Shown: positions 1-7,213 of the stretch, piece by piece | Position numbering within the stretch: position 1 is the first letter of the stretch | Layout: each line of letters starts with the position of its first letter | Assembly (NCBI GenBank): GCA_003973505.1 | Contig: QNXT01000098.1 | Location: forward strand, 1-7,339 | Length of the DNA: 7,339 nt | Source of the DNA: Bacteroidota bacterium | GTDB lineage: Bacteria > Bacteroidota > Bacteroidia > Bacteroidales > UBA1556 | Direction of reading: 5' to 3' | Position numbers and translations under genes: made by a program | Notes under the pieces: generated by a model | Databases searched by the model: none | Told to the model about the DNA's origin: nothing | What the model saw: the letters and a program-made list of their open reading frames with translations, nothing else

Positions 1-1436
1 GATATGAACCACCAAATATAAGCTATAGCTCAGGCAACTGGTTTTTTATTGCTCTAACAGTGATCAACAACTCTAACGAAAATAGAGTTGTTGATTTTTA
101 TAATAATTGCCAACATTTAAGCAAAAACTTTTACTTAAATACTACAACCAGCTTTCTATTTAATAGCAGCTATAATTATAAAACTTATATTGGAGGTGGT
201 CCAAATGTTGGAAGTTATAGTTACTCCATTAACGGCAAAATCGACGAATTTAGATTATTCAACCGGGTACTATCATGGGGTGAAATTCAAGATATCTATT
301 ATCAATGTAAACCTCCAAATATAAATATCAATAAATATATTGGCAACTGTGCAGGAGATTCAGCCCTTATTGAGATTATCAACTCGGAAGATAGTGTACA
401 GTATCAATTATTTGATTCCACAAATCAACAGTTAATCGGAAATCCTCAGTTAGGTGGATGTAGCAGTTTGTTTTTCAGTACGGGACTCGTAACCAACCCA
501 AGCAACTTTTACATTAAAGCTACACATACAGGGTCTAATTGCACTATCGTTTTAGACACACTAGTTAGTCTCAACCCTTCATCGGGAGATAGTATTTATT
601 ATGATACGGTAACAGTATGTGAAAATGATTCTACTCTAATTAGAGGCAATTATTATTCACCTCCGGCCAACGCTATCGATACTTTTGCTAATGCATTGGG
701 CTGCGACAGTATTCTAAACACCTATGTCTATCCCTTGGCTTCCCCAATAGTAAGTTTAGGCAACGATACTGCATTTTGCGATGGCGATAGTATTTTATTA
801 AGTGTTCCAAATAGTTTTGACAGTATTTTATGGAGCAATAATTCTAATGCAAATAGTATATACGTAAACACTCAAGGCTGGTATTGGGTTGAAGTTACAG
901 ACAGTAATTGCAAAGCCATAGATTCTATTCAAATAAGCAATTTATCATTAAGCTATATTATTATAAACGACACAAGTTTTTGCGATAAAGAAAGTTGGAC
1001 AATCTCACTTCCTCCGGCTTATTCCTATCTATGGTCAACAGGAAATTCTTTACCTACTATTACCATTCAAGATTCAGGGCAATATTGGGTTGAGATTACC
1101 GACTTGTGTAAAAATTATACAGTTGACTTTCATGTAGAAACAATTGATTGCTCATGCATGATGGCCGTTCCCAATGTCTTTACGCCCAATGGAGATGGAT
1201 TAAATGACTACTTCTTTCCTGTCATCAACTGTATGTTCGAAAAATATCATATTGCCATTTTCAACCGTTGGGGACAATTGCTTTTCGAATCAAACAACCA
1301 GAATGAAAAATGGGATGGCAAATACCTCAATAATGAAGTCCCTGAAGGAGTCTATTTTTACGTTATCGATTATGTACAACCTTTTCAAGAGGGTAAAGAA
1401 TCGCATCACTCCGGAAGCATTACTATTTATCGTTAA
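1..1436 (+). CDS. Secreted LamG/Ig-like surface protein with T9SS type B sorting domain, 5'-truncated by window edge
   Basis: This is the C-terminal part of a large exported protein, probably an adhesin or other cell-surface protein. The reading frame is open from base 3. A GTG at 60 could be mistaken for a start, but the codons before it read NWFFIALTV, the usual 'NW..IA.T' strand of a LamG (concanavalin-like) domain, so the gene starts outside the window. Order of parts: the end of LamG to about base 305, closing with NGKIDEFRLFNRVLS; a module containing TVTVCENDSTLI and GCDSI, a motif common in repetitive Bacteroidota adhesins; two Ig/PKD-like modules (about 744-940 and 950-1140) with LGNDTAFCDGDS, LWSN/LWSTG and YWVEVTD/YWVEITD; and a type B (CHU_C, gliding-motility-associated) C-terminal domain from about 1158, with VPNVFTPNGDGLNDYF, IFNRWG, WDGKY and PEGVYFY. 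T9SS export is a family inference. The ligand is unknown, and the LamG domain alone does not define one. Confidence 0.9.
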   Translation, partial: YEPPNISYSSGNWFFIALTVINNSNENRVVDFYNNCQHLSKNFYLNTTTSFLFNSSYNYKTYIGGGPNVGSYSYSINGKIDEFRLFNRVLSWGEIQDIYYQCKPPNININKYIGNCAGDSALIEIINSEDSVQYQLFDSTNQQLIGNPQLGGCSSLFFSTGLVTNPSNFYIKATHTGSNCTIVLDTLVSLNPSSGDSIYYDTVTVCENDSTLIRGNYYSPPANAIDTFANALGCDSILNTYVYPLASPIVSLGNDTAFCDGDSILLSVPNSFDSILWSNNSNANSIYVNTQGWYWVEVTDSNCKAIDSIQISNLSLSYIIINDTSFCDKESWTISLPPAYSYLWSTGNSLPTITIQDSGQYWVEITDLCKNYTVDFHVETIDCSCMMAVPNVFTPNGDGLNDYFFPVINCMFEKYHIAIFNRWGQLLFESNNQNEKWDGKYLNNEVPEGVYFYVIDYVQPFQEGKESHHSGSITIYR

Positions 1437-1474
1437 TATCTCTTAGCACACACTTCCAATAAAAGATTAAAAAG

Positions 1475-1505
1475 AATTGCAATTATTAAGATATTTGCAA
1501 ATATC
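1475..1505. promoter_or_regulatory. Two adjacent perfect dyads sharing a TTGCAA core, upstream of the flippase gene
   Basis: AATTGCAATT (1475-1484) and GATATTTGCAAATATC (1490-1505) are both perfect palindromes. Both are centred on TTGCAA, and their centres are 18 bp apart, close to two helical turns. The second ends 11 bp before the ATG at 1517. No T-tract follows on the plus strand, and the dyads have essentially no loop, so they look more like a dimeric DNA-binding site than a terminator. The sequence is AT-rich, so the short dyad could be chance. A regulatory role is inference. Confidence 0.35.
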
Positions 1506-1516
1506 AAAATAAACTA

Positions 1517-2989
1517 ATGCTTAAAGACCTTAAAAGTGTATCGAAGGATTCCATTATATATGGAATAGGAAATGTAGCCACCAAGATTGTGGGCTTTCTT
1601 CTTATTCCTATTTATACCAATCCCAAGTATTTAAGTGTTGCCGATTTTGGGGTTTTAAGCATTTTAGATATTAGTTCTCAGGTATTGGTTGCACTTTTCG
1701 GTTTAACCCTTTATCAAGGTTTTATGCGTTGGTATTGGGATATTAAAGACCCTTCCGAAAGAAAGAAATTATTTTTTACAGTCCTCTCCTTTGTTAGTAT
1801 ATTTAGTATTGGATTTGGTGTTGTGCTCTTTTTAAACTCATCATGGATTTCTCAAATCCTCTATAATAGCATAGAATACACGAGAGCTATACAATTGGTA
1901 ATAATTAATGCTATCCTGATGAGCATTCAAGTATTACCAAATAGTTCAATGCGTATTCAAGGAAATTCAAAATTATATTCTACGCTAAGCGTAATAAAAT
2001 TTACAGTAAACCTATTATTCACAGTTTATTTTGTTGTGTTTCTTGAACGAGGAATAGAGGGAATATTCGAAGCACAAATCATTGGCAACCTTTTATATTT
2101 TGTTTTTGCAGCGAAACATATACATAAGAATAGTAAACCTCAGCTGAATTTACCCGTACTTAAAGATTTATTTATCTATAGTTACCCTTTGGTTTTTGCA
2201 TCCATGTCGGGTATTCTGCTAACTACAATCGATCGTTTTAGTTTGAATGAATTGGGAACTCTGCCCGATGTTGCAATCTATTCTTTGGGTTTCAAGATTG
2301 GAGGAAGTATCAAAGTGTTTATTGTAACTTCGGTACAACTTGCTCTCACCCCCATGATGCTAAAACGCATAAACGACCCAAACAATAAACGACTTTACAG
2401 TAAGGTTCTCACTTATTTTTCATTTGGTTTAATGTGGGTTATTTTAGCCATTTCGATTTATAGTCGAGAAATAATTGTGCTAATCGCCAAAAGTCCTGAA
2501 TATATAAATGCCACATACATTGTTCCCATTATCGCAATGATCTCTTTTTTTGGCATGGCAAAAGACAGTGTGATTATGGGTTTACACGTAAAAAAGCAAA
2601 CAAAAATAATTGGAACCTTAATTGTATTTGCCGGGATTGCTAATCTGGCTTTGAATATAGTATTAATTCCATTATGGGGTATCTTTGGTGCAGCATGGGC
2701 AAGTTTGGCAGCACAGTTTATGCTCTTTATTATTACTTACATCCTTGCTCAACGCAATTATCCTATTCGCTACGAAATGGGCAAAGTTGCCCTTATTATA
2801 ATTATTGGAGGGCTATTGTATTGGGCTAGTTTATTTACTTCAGAATTAAATATTTGGGCAAGTATTTTTGTAAAAGCATTATTAATTATTAGTTACCCTA
2901 TATGGTTCTTTATGCTTCCATTTTTTGAACATGTGGAAATTGAAAGCATCAAAAATGGGATTTCAAAATTTAGAGGAAAAAATCAATAG
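1517..2989 (+). CDS. Wzx-like polysaccharide/oligosaccharide flippase (MOP superfamily)
   Basis: This is a 490-residue integral inner-membrane protein with about 14 hydrophobic segments (roughly residues 12-33, 43-66, 86-107, 123-142, 158-177, 183-199, 218-238, 251-275, 297-315, 331-349, 363-383, 386-410, 421-440 and 446-468). Length and layout fit the Wzx/RfbX polysaccharide exporters of the MOP superfamily. The N-terminus (SIIYGIGNVATKIVGFLLIPIYT) has the polar-then-glycine-rich first helix and 'P.YT' turn typical of these proteins, and the C-terminal half has the second-lobe pattern (LNIVLIPLWGIFGAAWAS). It should flip undecaprenyl-linked glycan units across the inner membrane; which glycan cannot be told. 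The ATG at 1517 sits directly before the typical N-terminus. The next gene starts 2 bp after its stop, so the two are almost certainly co-transcribed. No polymerase (wzy) or sugar-nucleotide genes are in the window. Confidence 0.88.
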   Translation: MLKDLKSVSKDSIIYGIGNVATKIVGFLLIPIYTNPKYLSVADFGVLSILDISSQVLVALFGLTLYQGFMRWYWDIKDPSERKKLFFTVLSFVSIFSIGFGVVLFLNSSWISQILYNSIEYTRAIQLVIINAILMSIQVLPNSSMRIQGNSKLYSTLSVIKFTVNLLFTVYFVVFLERGIEGIFEAQIIGNLLYFVFAAKHIHKNSKPQLNLPVLKDLFIYSYPLVFASMSGILLTTIDRFSLNELGTLPDVAIYSLGFKIGGSIKVFIVTSVQLALTPMMLKRINDPNNKRLYSKVLTYFSFGLMWVILAISIYSREIIVLIAKSPEYINATYIVPIIAMISFFGMAKDSVIMGLHVKKQTKIIGTLIVFAGIANLALNIVLIPLWGIFGAAWASLAAQFMLFIITYILAQRNYPIRYEMGKVALIIIIGGLLYWASLFTSELNIWASIFVKALLIISYPIWFFMLPFFEHVEIESIKNGISKFRGKNQ

Positions 2990-2991
2990 TT

Positions 2992-4185
2992 ATGAGGATT
3001 GGAATTATTGTCGATAATGAATTTAATAATGATATCAGAGTTCGAAATGAGGCTCTCGCTCTTCAAAGAGATGGTCATGATGTTATTGTACTTTGTTTTG
3101 ATTTTGGCTCTAATTTCGAAAACAATTATAATGGTATAAGAATTATCCGATGGCATCTAAAGCCAGCACTCAAAAATATTCTATTTGCTCTATTTCATAG
3201 TTTTAATATTTACTCTTATTTATGGGCGAAGAAAATTATACGTTTTAGTAAGGAAAATAAGATTGAAATATTGCATGTTCACGATTTATATATGGCTAAA
3301 AGCGGGTATATTGCAAAAAGAAAATTAAAAATCCCATTAGTTTTAGACCTCCATGAGAATTATCCATATGCAGTAGATGATTATAAGTGGATGCATAAAA
3401 AACCTGCAACTTATTTGATTAGACCAAAACGTTGGAAAAAAATCGAAGGTAGATTTCTGTCGTATGCAGATAAAATTGTTGCCTTAAGCTCAACTTTCAA
3501 AATGCAACTCCTAGCTAAGTACTCATTTCTTCAAAAAGAAAATATCATTGTTTATCCAAACGCCCCTGATGTGGAAACACTAATATCCTATCCTATTGAT
3601 GATAAAATTATTCCCAAAGGAAATGACTACTCACTTTTCTATTTTGGTGGAATATCAAAAAGAAGAGGTGTATTTCTTGTTATAAATGCCTTACGTGTAT
3701 TAAAAAAACAAATACCAACTATCAAACTCTTATTAATCGGACCAGTTGATAAAGCGGAGCAGAAAGAGTTTGAATTATTGATTAATTCAGGCGATGTTAA
3801 AAAGCACATTATTTATTATCCATGGAAAGACATCAGCCTTTTGCCTTCCTTTATAAAATATAGTGATATCTGCCTTTCACCTATAGAAAAAAACCCTCAG
3901 CATGAGTCAGGTATTGCCAATAAAGTATTTCAATATATGCTTTTCGAAAGACCTGTTTTAGTATCAAATTGCGGTCCACAAGCTGAGGTAATTAATGAAT
4001 CCAAAGCGGGTCTTGTTCACCAATGGGATTCTATTCAAGATTTTTGCGATAAGGTGCTTTATTTATATAAGAACAGAAATGAGGCTGATACTATGGGGAA
4101 AAATGGAAAGAAAGCTGTAATAGAAAAGTATAACCAAAAAGAATTGATTAAGCCCTTAATACGATTTTATTCAAATAAAGCTTAA
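2992..4185 (+). CDS. GT-B fold glycosyltransferase, GT4-like
   Basis: This 397-residue cytosolic or membrane-associated enzyme likely transfers a sugar from a nucleotide donor onto a lipid-linked glycan. The N-terminal Rossmann half carries NDIRVRNEALALQRDGHDV (residues 13-31), matching the 'D.RV..EA..L...GH.V' opening of GT4-type enzymes, then HVHD (95-98) and DLHENYP (119-125). The C-terminal half starts near YFGGISKRRG (217-226) and has LLLIGP, SDICLSPIE and the donor-binding segment ESGIANKVFQYMLFERPVLV (305-324). The usual family pattern there is NK.FEYM..GKPV. Here the second glutamate is Q314 and the glycine is E319. This may be a subfamily norm or a real active-site change. It starts 2 bp after the flippase stop, and a GAGG (2973-2976) lies about 15 bp before the ATG, rather far for a Shine-Dalgarno. 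Donor and acceptor sugars cannot be assigned. Confidence 0.87.
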   Translation: MRIGIIVDNEFNNDIRVRNEALALQRDGHDVIVLCFDFGSNFENNYNGIRIIRWHLKPALKNILFALFHSFNIYSYLWAKKIIRFSKENKIEILHVHDLYMAKSGYIAKRKLKIPLVLDLHENYPYAVDDYKWMHKKPATYLIRPKRWKKIEGRFLSYADKIVALSSTFKMQLLAKYSFLQKENIIVYPNAPDVETLISYPIDDKIIPKGNDYSLFYFGGISKRRGVFLVINALRVLKKQIPTIKLLLIGPVDKAEQKEFELLINSGDVKKHIIYYPWKDISLLPSFIKYSDICLSPIEKNPQHESGIANKVFQYMLFERPVLVSNCGPQAEVINESKAGLVHQWDSIQDFCDKVLYLYKNRNEADTMGKNGKKAVIEKYNQKELIKPLIRFYSNKA

Positions 4186-4229
4186 TCTGATTTATTGATA
4201 TTAAAATAAATAAGCCTCTGGATTTTTCC

Positions 4230-4254
4230 TTGCTTTATATTTTTTCTATCTTTA
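4230..4254 (+). promoter_or_regulatory. Possible Bacteroidota-type promoter before the LamG gene
   Basis: TATCTTTA at 4247-4254 matches seven of eight positions of the -7 consensus TAnnTTTG. A TTG at 4230-4232 could be the -33 element, but the 14-bp spacing is shorter than the usual 17-23 bp. Initiation just downstream would leave a leader of about 58 bases before the ATG at 4318. The 132-bp gap after the glycosyltransferase gene makes a new transcription unit plausible. Confidence 0.35.
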
Positions 4255-4317
4255 CGAAATAGAAAACTGCACTTTTTCTTAATGTAATAACGTAACTTGA
4301 GTTCTAAATCCAAAATC

Positions 4318-5424
4318 ATGAAATCAATTATCCTCGTTTTTCTTTTCAGTCTTACCTTTTCCTTAAATGCATGGTGTAATAATAATGATAGTCTGAATAT
4401 AGTCCAATCTAAACAAAACATGACGAATAAGACTCTTAACAGCCGAGACAACGCCTTAGATTTTGATGGAATCAATGACTATGTAAATCTGAATATCGTT
4501 TCATCAGCAATGGCTAATTCAAATAATTTCACCATTGAATTTTGGATGCGAGCCGATTTAAACAATCAAGCAAACACCAGTTATCCAAGCACTGCCATGT
4601 TTGCAATAAACTTACCCTACTCCACCCCTACTGGATCAAATCGCCTACTTTTTATGTTAGGGGATGTATATTCCACTCAAAATGGAAAGCTTTGGGTTGG
4701 TAATAATCTTGCCACCCCTTTTTTGAGTTCAACCGTAATAGGTGATAATAGCTGCCACCATATTGCATATACACATAGCGGCAGTACTGGAACAATATAT
4801 ATTGATGGCGTATATGAAGGTGTTTTTACCGACAGCATTGTTTTATCCTCAAATGATTTATATAGTCTGGGACAAGAATGGGACGGAAGCTCTACATCAC
4901 AATACTATAATGGTCAGTTAGATGAAATTCGGATTTGGAATATTACAAGGACACAGGCTGATATCATATCTACAATGAACGCTCAATTGGCAGGGAATGA
5001 AAGTGGTTTAATGGCATATTATAATTGCAATCAGGGTGCACCCGGAGGCCAAAACACAGGAGTTACCAGTATTATTGATAACACAAATAGTGGATTAAAT
5101 GGAACATTAAATTATTTTACATTGAATGGCGCTACGTCAAACTGGGTGATAGACACTTGTACAAATACGACAACGGCTATTAATCCACCATTAAACACTG
5201 CTACAGAGGTAAGTATTTACCCCAATCCTGCAACAAATCTATTGACTGTCACTAGCTCTAAGCATATTGATGAAATCAGAATAATTGACCTAACAGGTAA
5301 AACCGTTAAAACAATTACGAATAACTTTGACAATATTGAAATTTCATACTTATCCAAAGGTTTATACTCTATTCTTCTCATCTATGACAATCGTATTATT
5401 ATGAGAAAATTAATTAAGAACTAA
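4318..5424 (+). CDS. Secreted LamG-domain protein with T9SS type A sorting tail
   Basis: This encodes a 368-residue exported protein. I chose the ATG at 4318 because it begins a good Sec signal peptide (MKSIILVFLFSLTFSLNA). An in-frame TTG at 4297 would only add seven polar residues in front. A cysteine at residue 20 is preceded by tryptophan, so it is not a proper lipobox. Residues about 46-278 form a LamG/concanavalin-like domain: ALDFDGINDYV at its start, FTIEFWMRAD, HHIAYTHSGSTGTIYIDG, NGQLDEIRIWN, then GLMAYYNCNQG near the end. Residues about 296-368 are a type A sorting domain: VSIYPNPATNLLTV, RIIDLTGKTV, LSKGLYSILL and a final KLIKN. It should cross the outer membrane through the T9SS and have its tail removed. 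LamG domains bind glycans or proteins, and no catalytic domain is visible. It shares the LamG architecture with the protein at 1-1436, and the propeller gene follows after 42 bp. Confidence 0.9.
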   Translation: MKSIILVFLFSLTFSLNAWCNNNDSLNIVQSKQNMTNKTLNSRDNALDFDGINDYVNLNIVSSAMANSNNFTIEFWMRADLNNQANTSYPSTAMFAINLPYSTPTGSNRLLFMLGDVYSTQNGKLWVGNNLATPFLSSTVIGDNSCHHIAYTHSGSTGTIYIDGVYEGVFTDSIVLSSNDLYSLGQEWDGSSTSQYYNGQLDEIRIWNITRTQADIISTMNAQLAGNESGLMAYYNCNQGAPGGQNTGVTSIIDNTNSGLNGTLNYFTLNGATSNWVIDTCTNTTTAINPPLNTATEVSIYPNPATNLLTVTSSKHIDEIRIIDLTGKTVKTITNNFDNIEISYLSKGLYSILLIYDNRIIMRKLIKN

Positions 5425-5466
5425 GCTTTTGGATAGTCTTAAATCATAAATTTATAAACTATTATT

Positions 5467-7035
5467 ATGAAAACAACTTATTACATAATTATTATGGCAA
5501 TCTTCTTCAACTTATTGCCAAATCACACATTTTCACAAAGCAACCCCATTGTATCTTTTCAAAAAATTAGCAATACCAGTGGAGGATTGGGAAATGTACT
5601 AAATTCCGGAGACCTTTTTGGAAATTCAAATGATTCTATTGGGGATATTAATGGAGATGGTGTTACGGATGTGGTTATTTCTTCATATGGTGATGATGAA
5701 ATGGGAGTGGATATGGGAGCTATCTATGTTCTTAAGCTTTATAGTGATGGATCCGTAAAATCTTCCACTAAAATTACGAAAAATATGAGTGGATTTACTG
5801 GAGGTATTGAAAGCGGAGATATATTTGGATCGGGATTTGCCGCTCTTGGCGATATTAATGGAGATGGCCATCAAGATGTAGCCGTTGGCGCTGAATACGA
5901 CGATGATGGTGGTACTTGGAATGGTGCCATTTATTTACTTTCTCTCGACACAAGTGGATCAGTGCTAAACACTCAAAAAATAAGTGCTTTATCCGGTGGC
6001 TTTACAGGCACATTATCAGGAACTCCTGCCTTTGGTAGTGATATAGCAAATATTGGTGATTTGAACGGTGATGGTGTTCAAGATTTAGCTGTTGGTTCAA
6101 GAAGAGATAATGATGGGAATACACGCGCTGGTGCCGTTTGGATTTTATTTATGAACGCAAACGGAACGGTCAACCATTATAAAAAAATCAGTGCCACTCA
6201 AGGCGGACTTAATACCTATTTAGGAATGGAAGACTTTTTTGGTGTAACAGTTGAAAATATTGGAGATCTAAATAATGATGGTCATATTGAAATTGCCGTG
6301 GGTAGTCATTTTAACGATGATGGAGGTAACAATCGTGGCGCTATTTATATACTTTCATTGGATACAGGAGGAAATGTTTTAAATACTCAAAAAATTAGCT
6401 CTACAGCAGGAAACTTTAGCAATATCCTTTCTAATGAAGATAAATTTGGAGTTTCAATTGCAAAAATAGGAGACTTAGACAATGATGGCGTTACGGATAT
6501 TGCAGTGGGAACTTATGGAGATAATACAAATGGTGCAAACTCAGGAGCGTTTTATATACTATACCTTAACAGTAATGGAACTGTGAAAAACTACCTTAAG
6601 GTAACCGAAGGTGCGAATAATTTTACAGGAGATCTTGATGCTGAGGATCGTTTTGGAGTTTCCGTTTCATCTATTGGAAAATATGGAGACTTATACGCAC
6701 TGTTAGTAGGTGCACGTGGTGACGATGATGGTGTCAACAATGCGGGTGCTGCTTATGTGCTTTTTATTCGAGGAATTATTTATACTGGTATTAATAGCAT
6801 TGTATTGAACGACGATTTTATGTATAATAATCCTGTTCAAAACCATTTTTATATTAAGCATAACCGCTTGGGCTTAAAACTAAGTATTTATGATTTAAAT
6901 GGCCGATTGATTATGCATGCTCCTTTTGATGGTTTAGAATGCAATATGAATTTCAGTGCGCTTTCTAATGGTATGTATATAGCCGTTATCGAAGGTCCTT
7001 CTTATCGGAAAGCTATAAAAATTATTAAAGAATAA
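5467..7035 (+). CDS. Secreted FG-GAP (integrin-alpha-like) beta-propeller protein with T9SS type A sorting tail
   Basis: This encodes a 522-residue exported protein. The ATG at 5467 starts a signal peptide (residues 1-23, cut before about Q24). Residues about 34-435 are six FG-GAP repeats. The FG pairs fall at residues 51, 120, 189, 258, 327 and 396, exactly 69 apart. Repeats 1-5 carry a calcium-loop pattern D-x-N/D-x-D-G-x-x-D/E beginning at D60, D129, D198, D267 and D336. Repeat 6 has lost it (KYGDLYALL) and is two residues shorter there. This predicts a calcium-bound beta-propeller used for adhesion or binding; no enzyme motif is visible. Residues about 448-522 are a type A sorting domain (YNNPVQNHFYI, LSIYDLNGRLI, LSNGMYIAVI, final KIIKE), with YNNP in place of the common YPNP. 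It ends with tandem TAA codons. Only 42 bp separate it from the LamG gene, so the two may be co-transcribed. Confidence 0.93.
   Translation: MKTTYYIIIMAIFFNLLPNHTFSQSNPIVSFQKISNTSGGLGNVLNSGDLFGNSNDSIGDINGDGVTDVVISSYGDDEMGVDMGAIYVLKLYSDGSVKSSTKITKNMSGFTGGIESGDIFGSGFAALGDINGDGHQDVAVGAEYDDDGGTWNGAIYLLSLDTSGSVLNTQKISALSGGFTGTLSGTPAFGSDIANIGDLNGDGVQDLAVGSRRDNDGNTRAGAVWILFMNANGTVNHYKKISATQGGLNTYLGMEDFFGVTVENIGDLNNDGHIEIAVGSHFNDDGGNNRGAIYILSLDTGGNVLNTQKISSTAGNFSNILSNEDKFGVSIAKIGDLDNDGVTDIAVGTYGDNTNGANSGAFYILYLNSNGTVKNYLKVTEGANNFTGDLDAEDRFGVSVSSIGKYGDLYALLVGARGDDDGVNNAGAAYVLFIRGIIYTGINSIVLNDDFMYNNPVQNHFYIKHNRLGLKLSIYDLNGRLIMHAPFDGLECNMNFSALSNGMYIAVIEGPSYRKAIKIIKE
5566..6771 (+). repeat. Six in-frame FG-GAP coding repeats, 207-bp period
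   Basis: Units begin at about 5566, 5773, 5980, 6187, 6394 and 6601, counting from the I/V-S/T-rich strand that follows each linker. The first five are exactly 207 bp (69 codons) with no indel; the last is shortened and merges into the sorting tail. Units 2 and 4 share LSLDT..., VLNTQKIS, and units 3 and 5 share NGTV plus K-I/V-S/T. DNA matches such as ACTCAAAAAAT at 5971 and 6385 lie exactly 414 bp apart, which points to duplication of a two-blade block. Confidence 0.9.
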
Positions 7036-7135
7036 TAAGAAAAGAATCTCAACGCACAGGTAGTATTACACTGTTTCGATAGAATGTAAAACACAAGTAA
7101 ATTGCTTAGGCCTGTTTAACCTTCCCTATATTAAC

Positions 7136-7181
7136 AAAATCCCCATAAATTCATACAATCGCATGAATTTATGGGGATTTT
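7136..7181. terminator. Perfect 19-bp stem, likely bidirectional terminator between convergent genes
   Basis: AAAATCCCCATAAATTCAT (7136-7154) is exactly complementary to 7163-7181, with an 8-base loop at 7155-7162. The stem has a CCCC/GGGG block and ends in AAAA/TTTT, so a T-run follows the GC block on either strand. It lies 100 bp after the propeller gene and 32 bp after the stop of the minus-strand gene, the expected place for a shared rho-independent terminator. Confidence 0.88.
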
Positions 7182-7213
7182 CCATATTGCTATTAAGAGC
7201 TTAACAACGCTCT

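Noticed and set aside
60..62. GTG as the start of the first gene
   Set aside because: The frame stays open to the window edge and the codons before it encode a LamG strand, so the gene begins upstream.
1204..1446. 80-codon plus-strand frame inside the type B sorting domain
   Set aside because: It overlaps the well-supported domain in another frame, and its translation has no recognisable features.
4180..4215. Possible terminator after the glycosyltransferase gene (ATTTATT/AATAAAT plus GCTT/AAGC)
   Set aside because: The inner stem is only 7 A-T pairs and the outer pairs need a 5-base bulge, too weak to call.
4182..4475. 97-codon minus-strand frame over the gap and the start of the LamG gene
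   Set aside because: It is antisense to the signal peptide and LamG start, and its Lys/Arg/Leu-rich translation looks like a by-product of AT-rich DNA.
5429..5454. Promoter before the propeller gene (TTG with TAAATTTA)
   Set aside because: Spacing is 15 bp, and the -7 box ends only 12 bp before the ATG, leaving almost no leader.
5683..5874. 63-codon minus-strand frame
   Set aside because: It lies antisense to the FG-GAP repeats and is explained by their Asp/Gly codons.
5566..6771. CRISPR-like or satellite array
   Set aside because: The 207-bp period is in frame and encodes FG-GAP blades; units are diverged at the DNA level with no spacer structure.
7056..7074. Small hairpin ACAG-GTA / TAC-A-CTGT after the propeller gene
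   Set aside because: Seven pairs with a bulge and a poor T-run; the 7136-7181 stem is a far better terminator.
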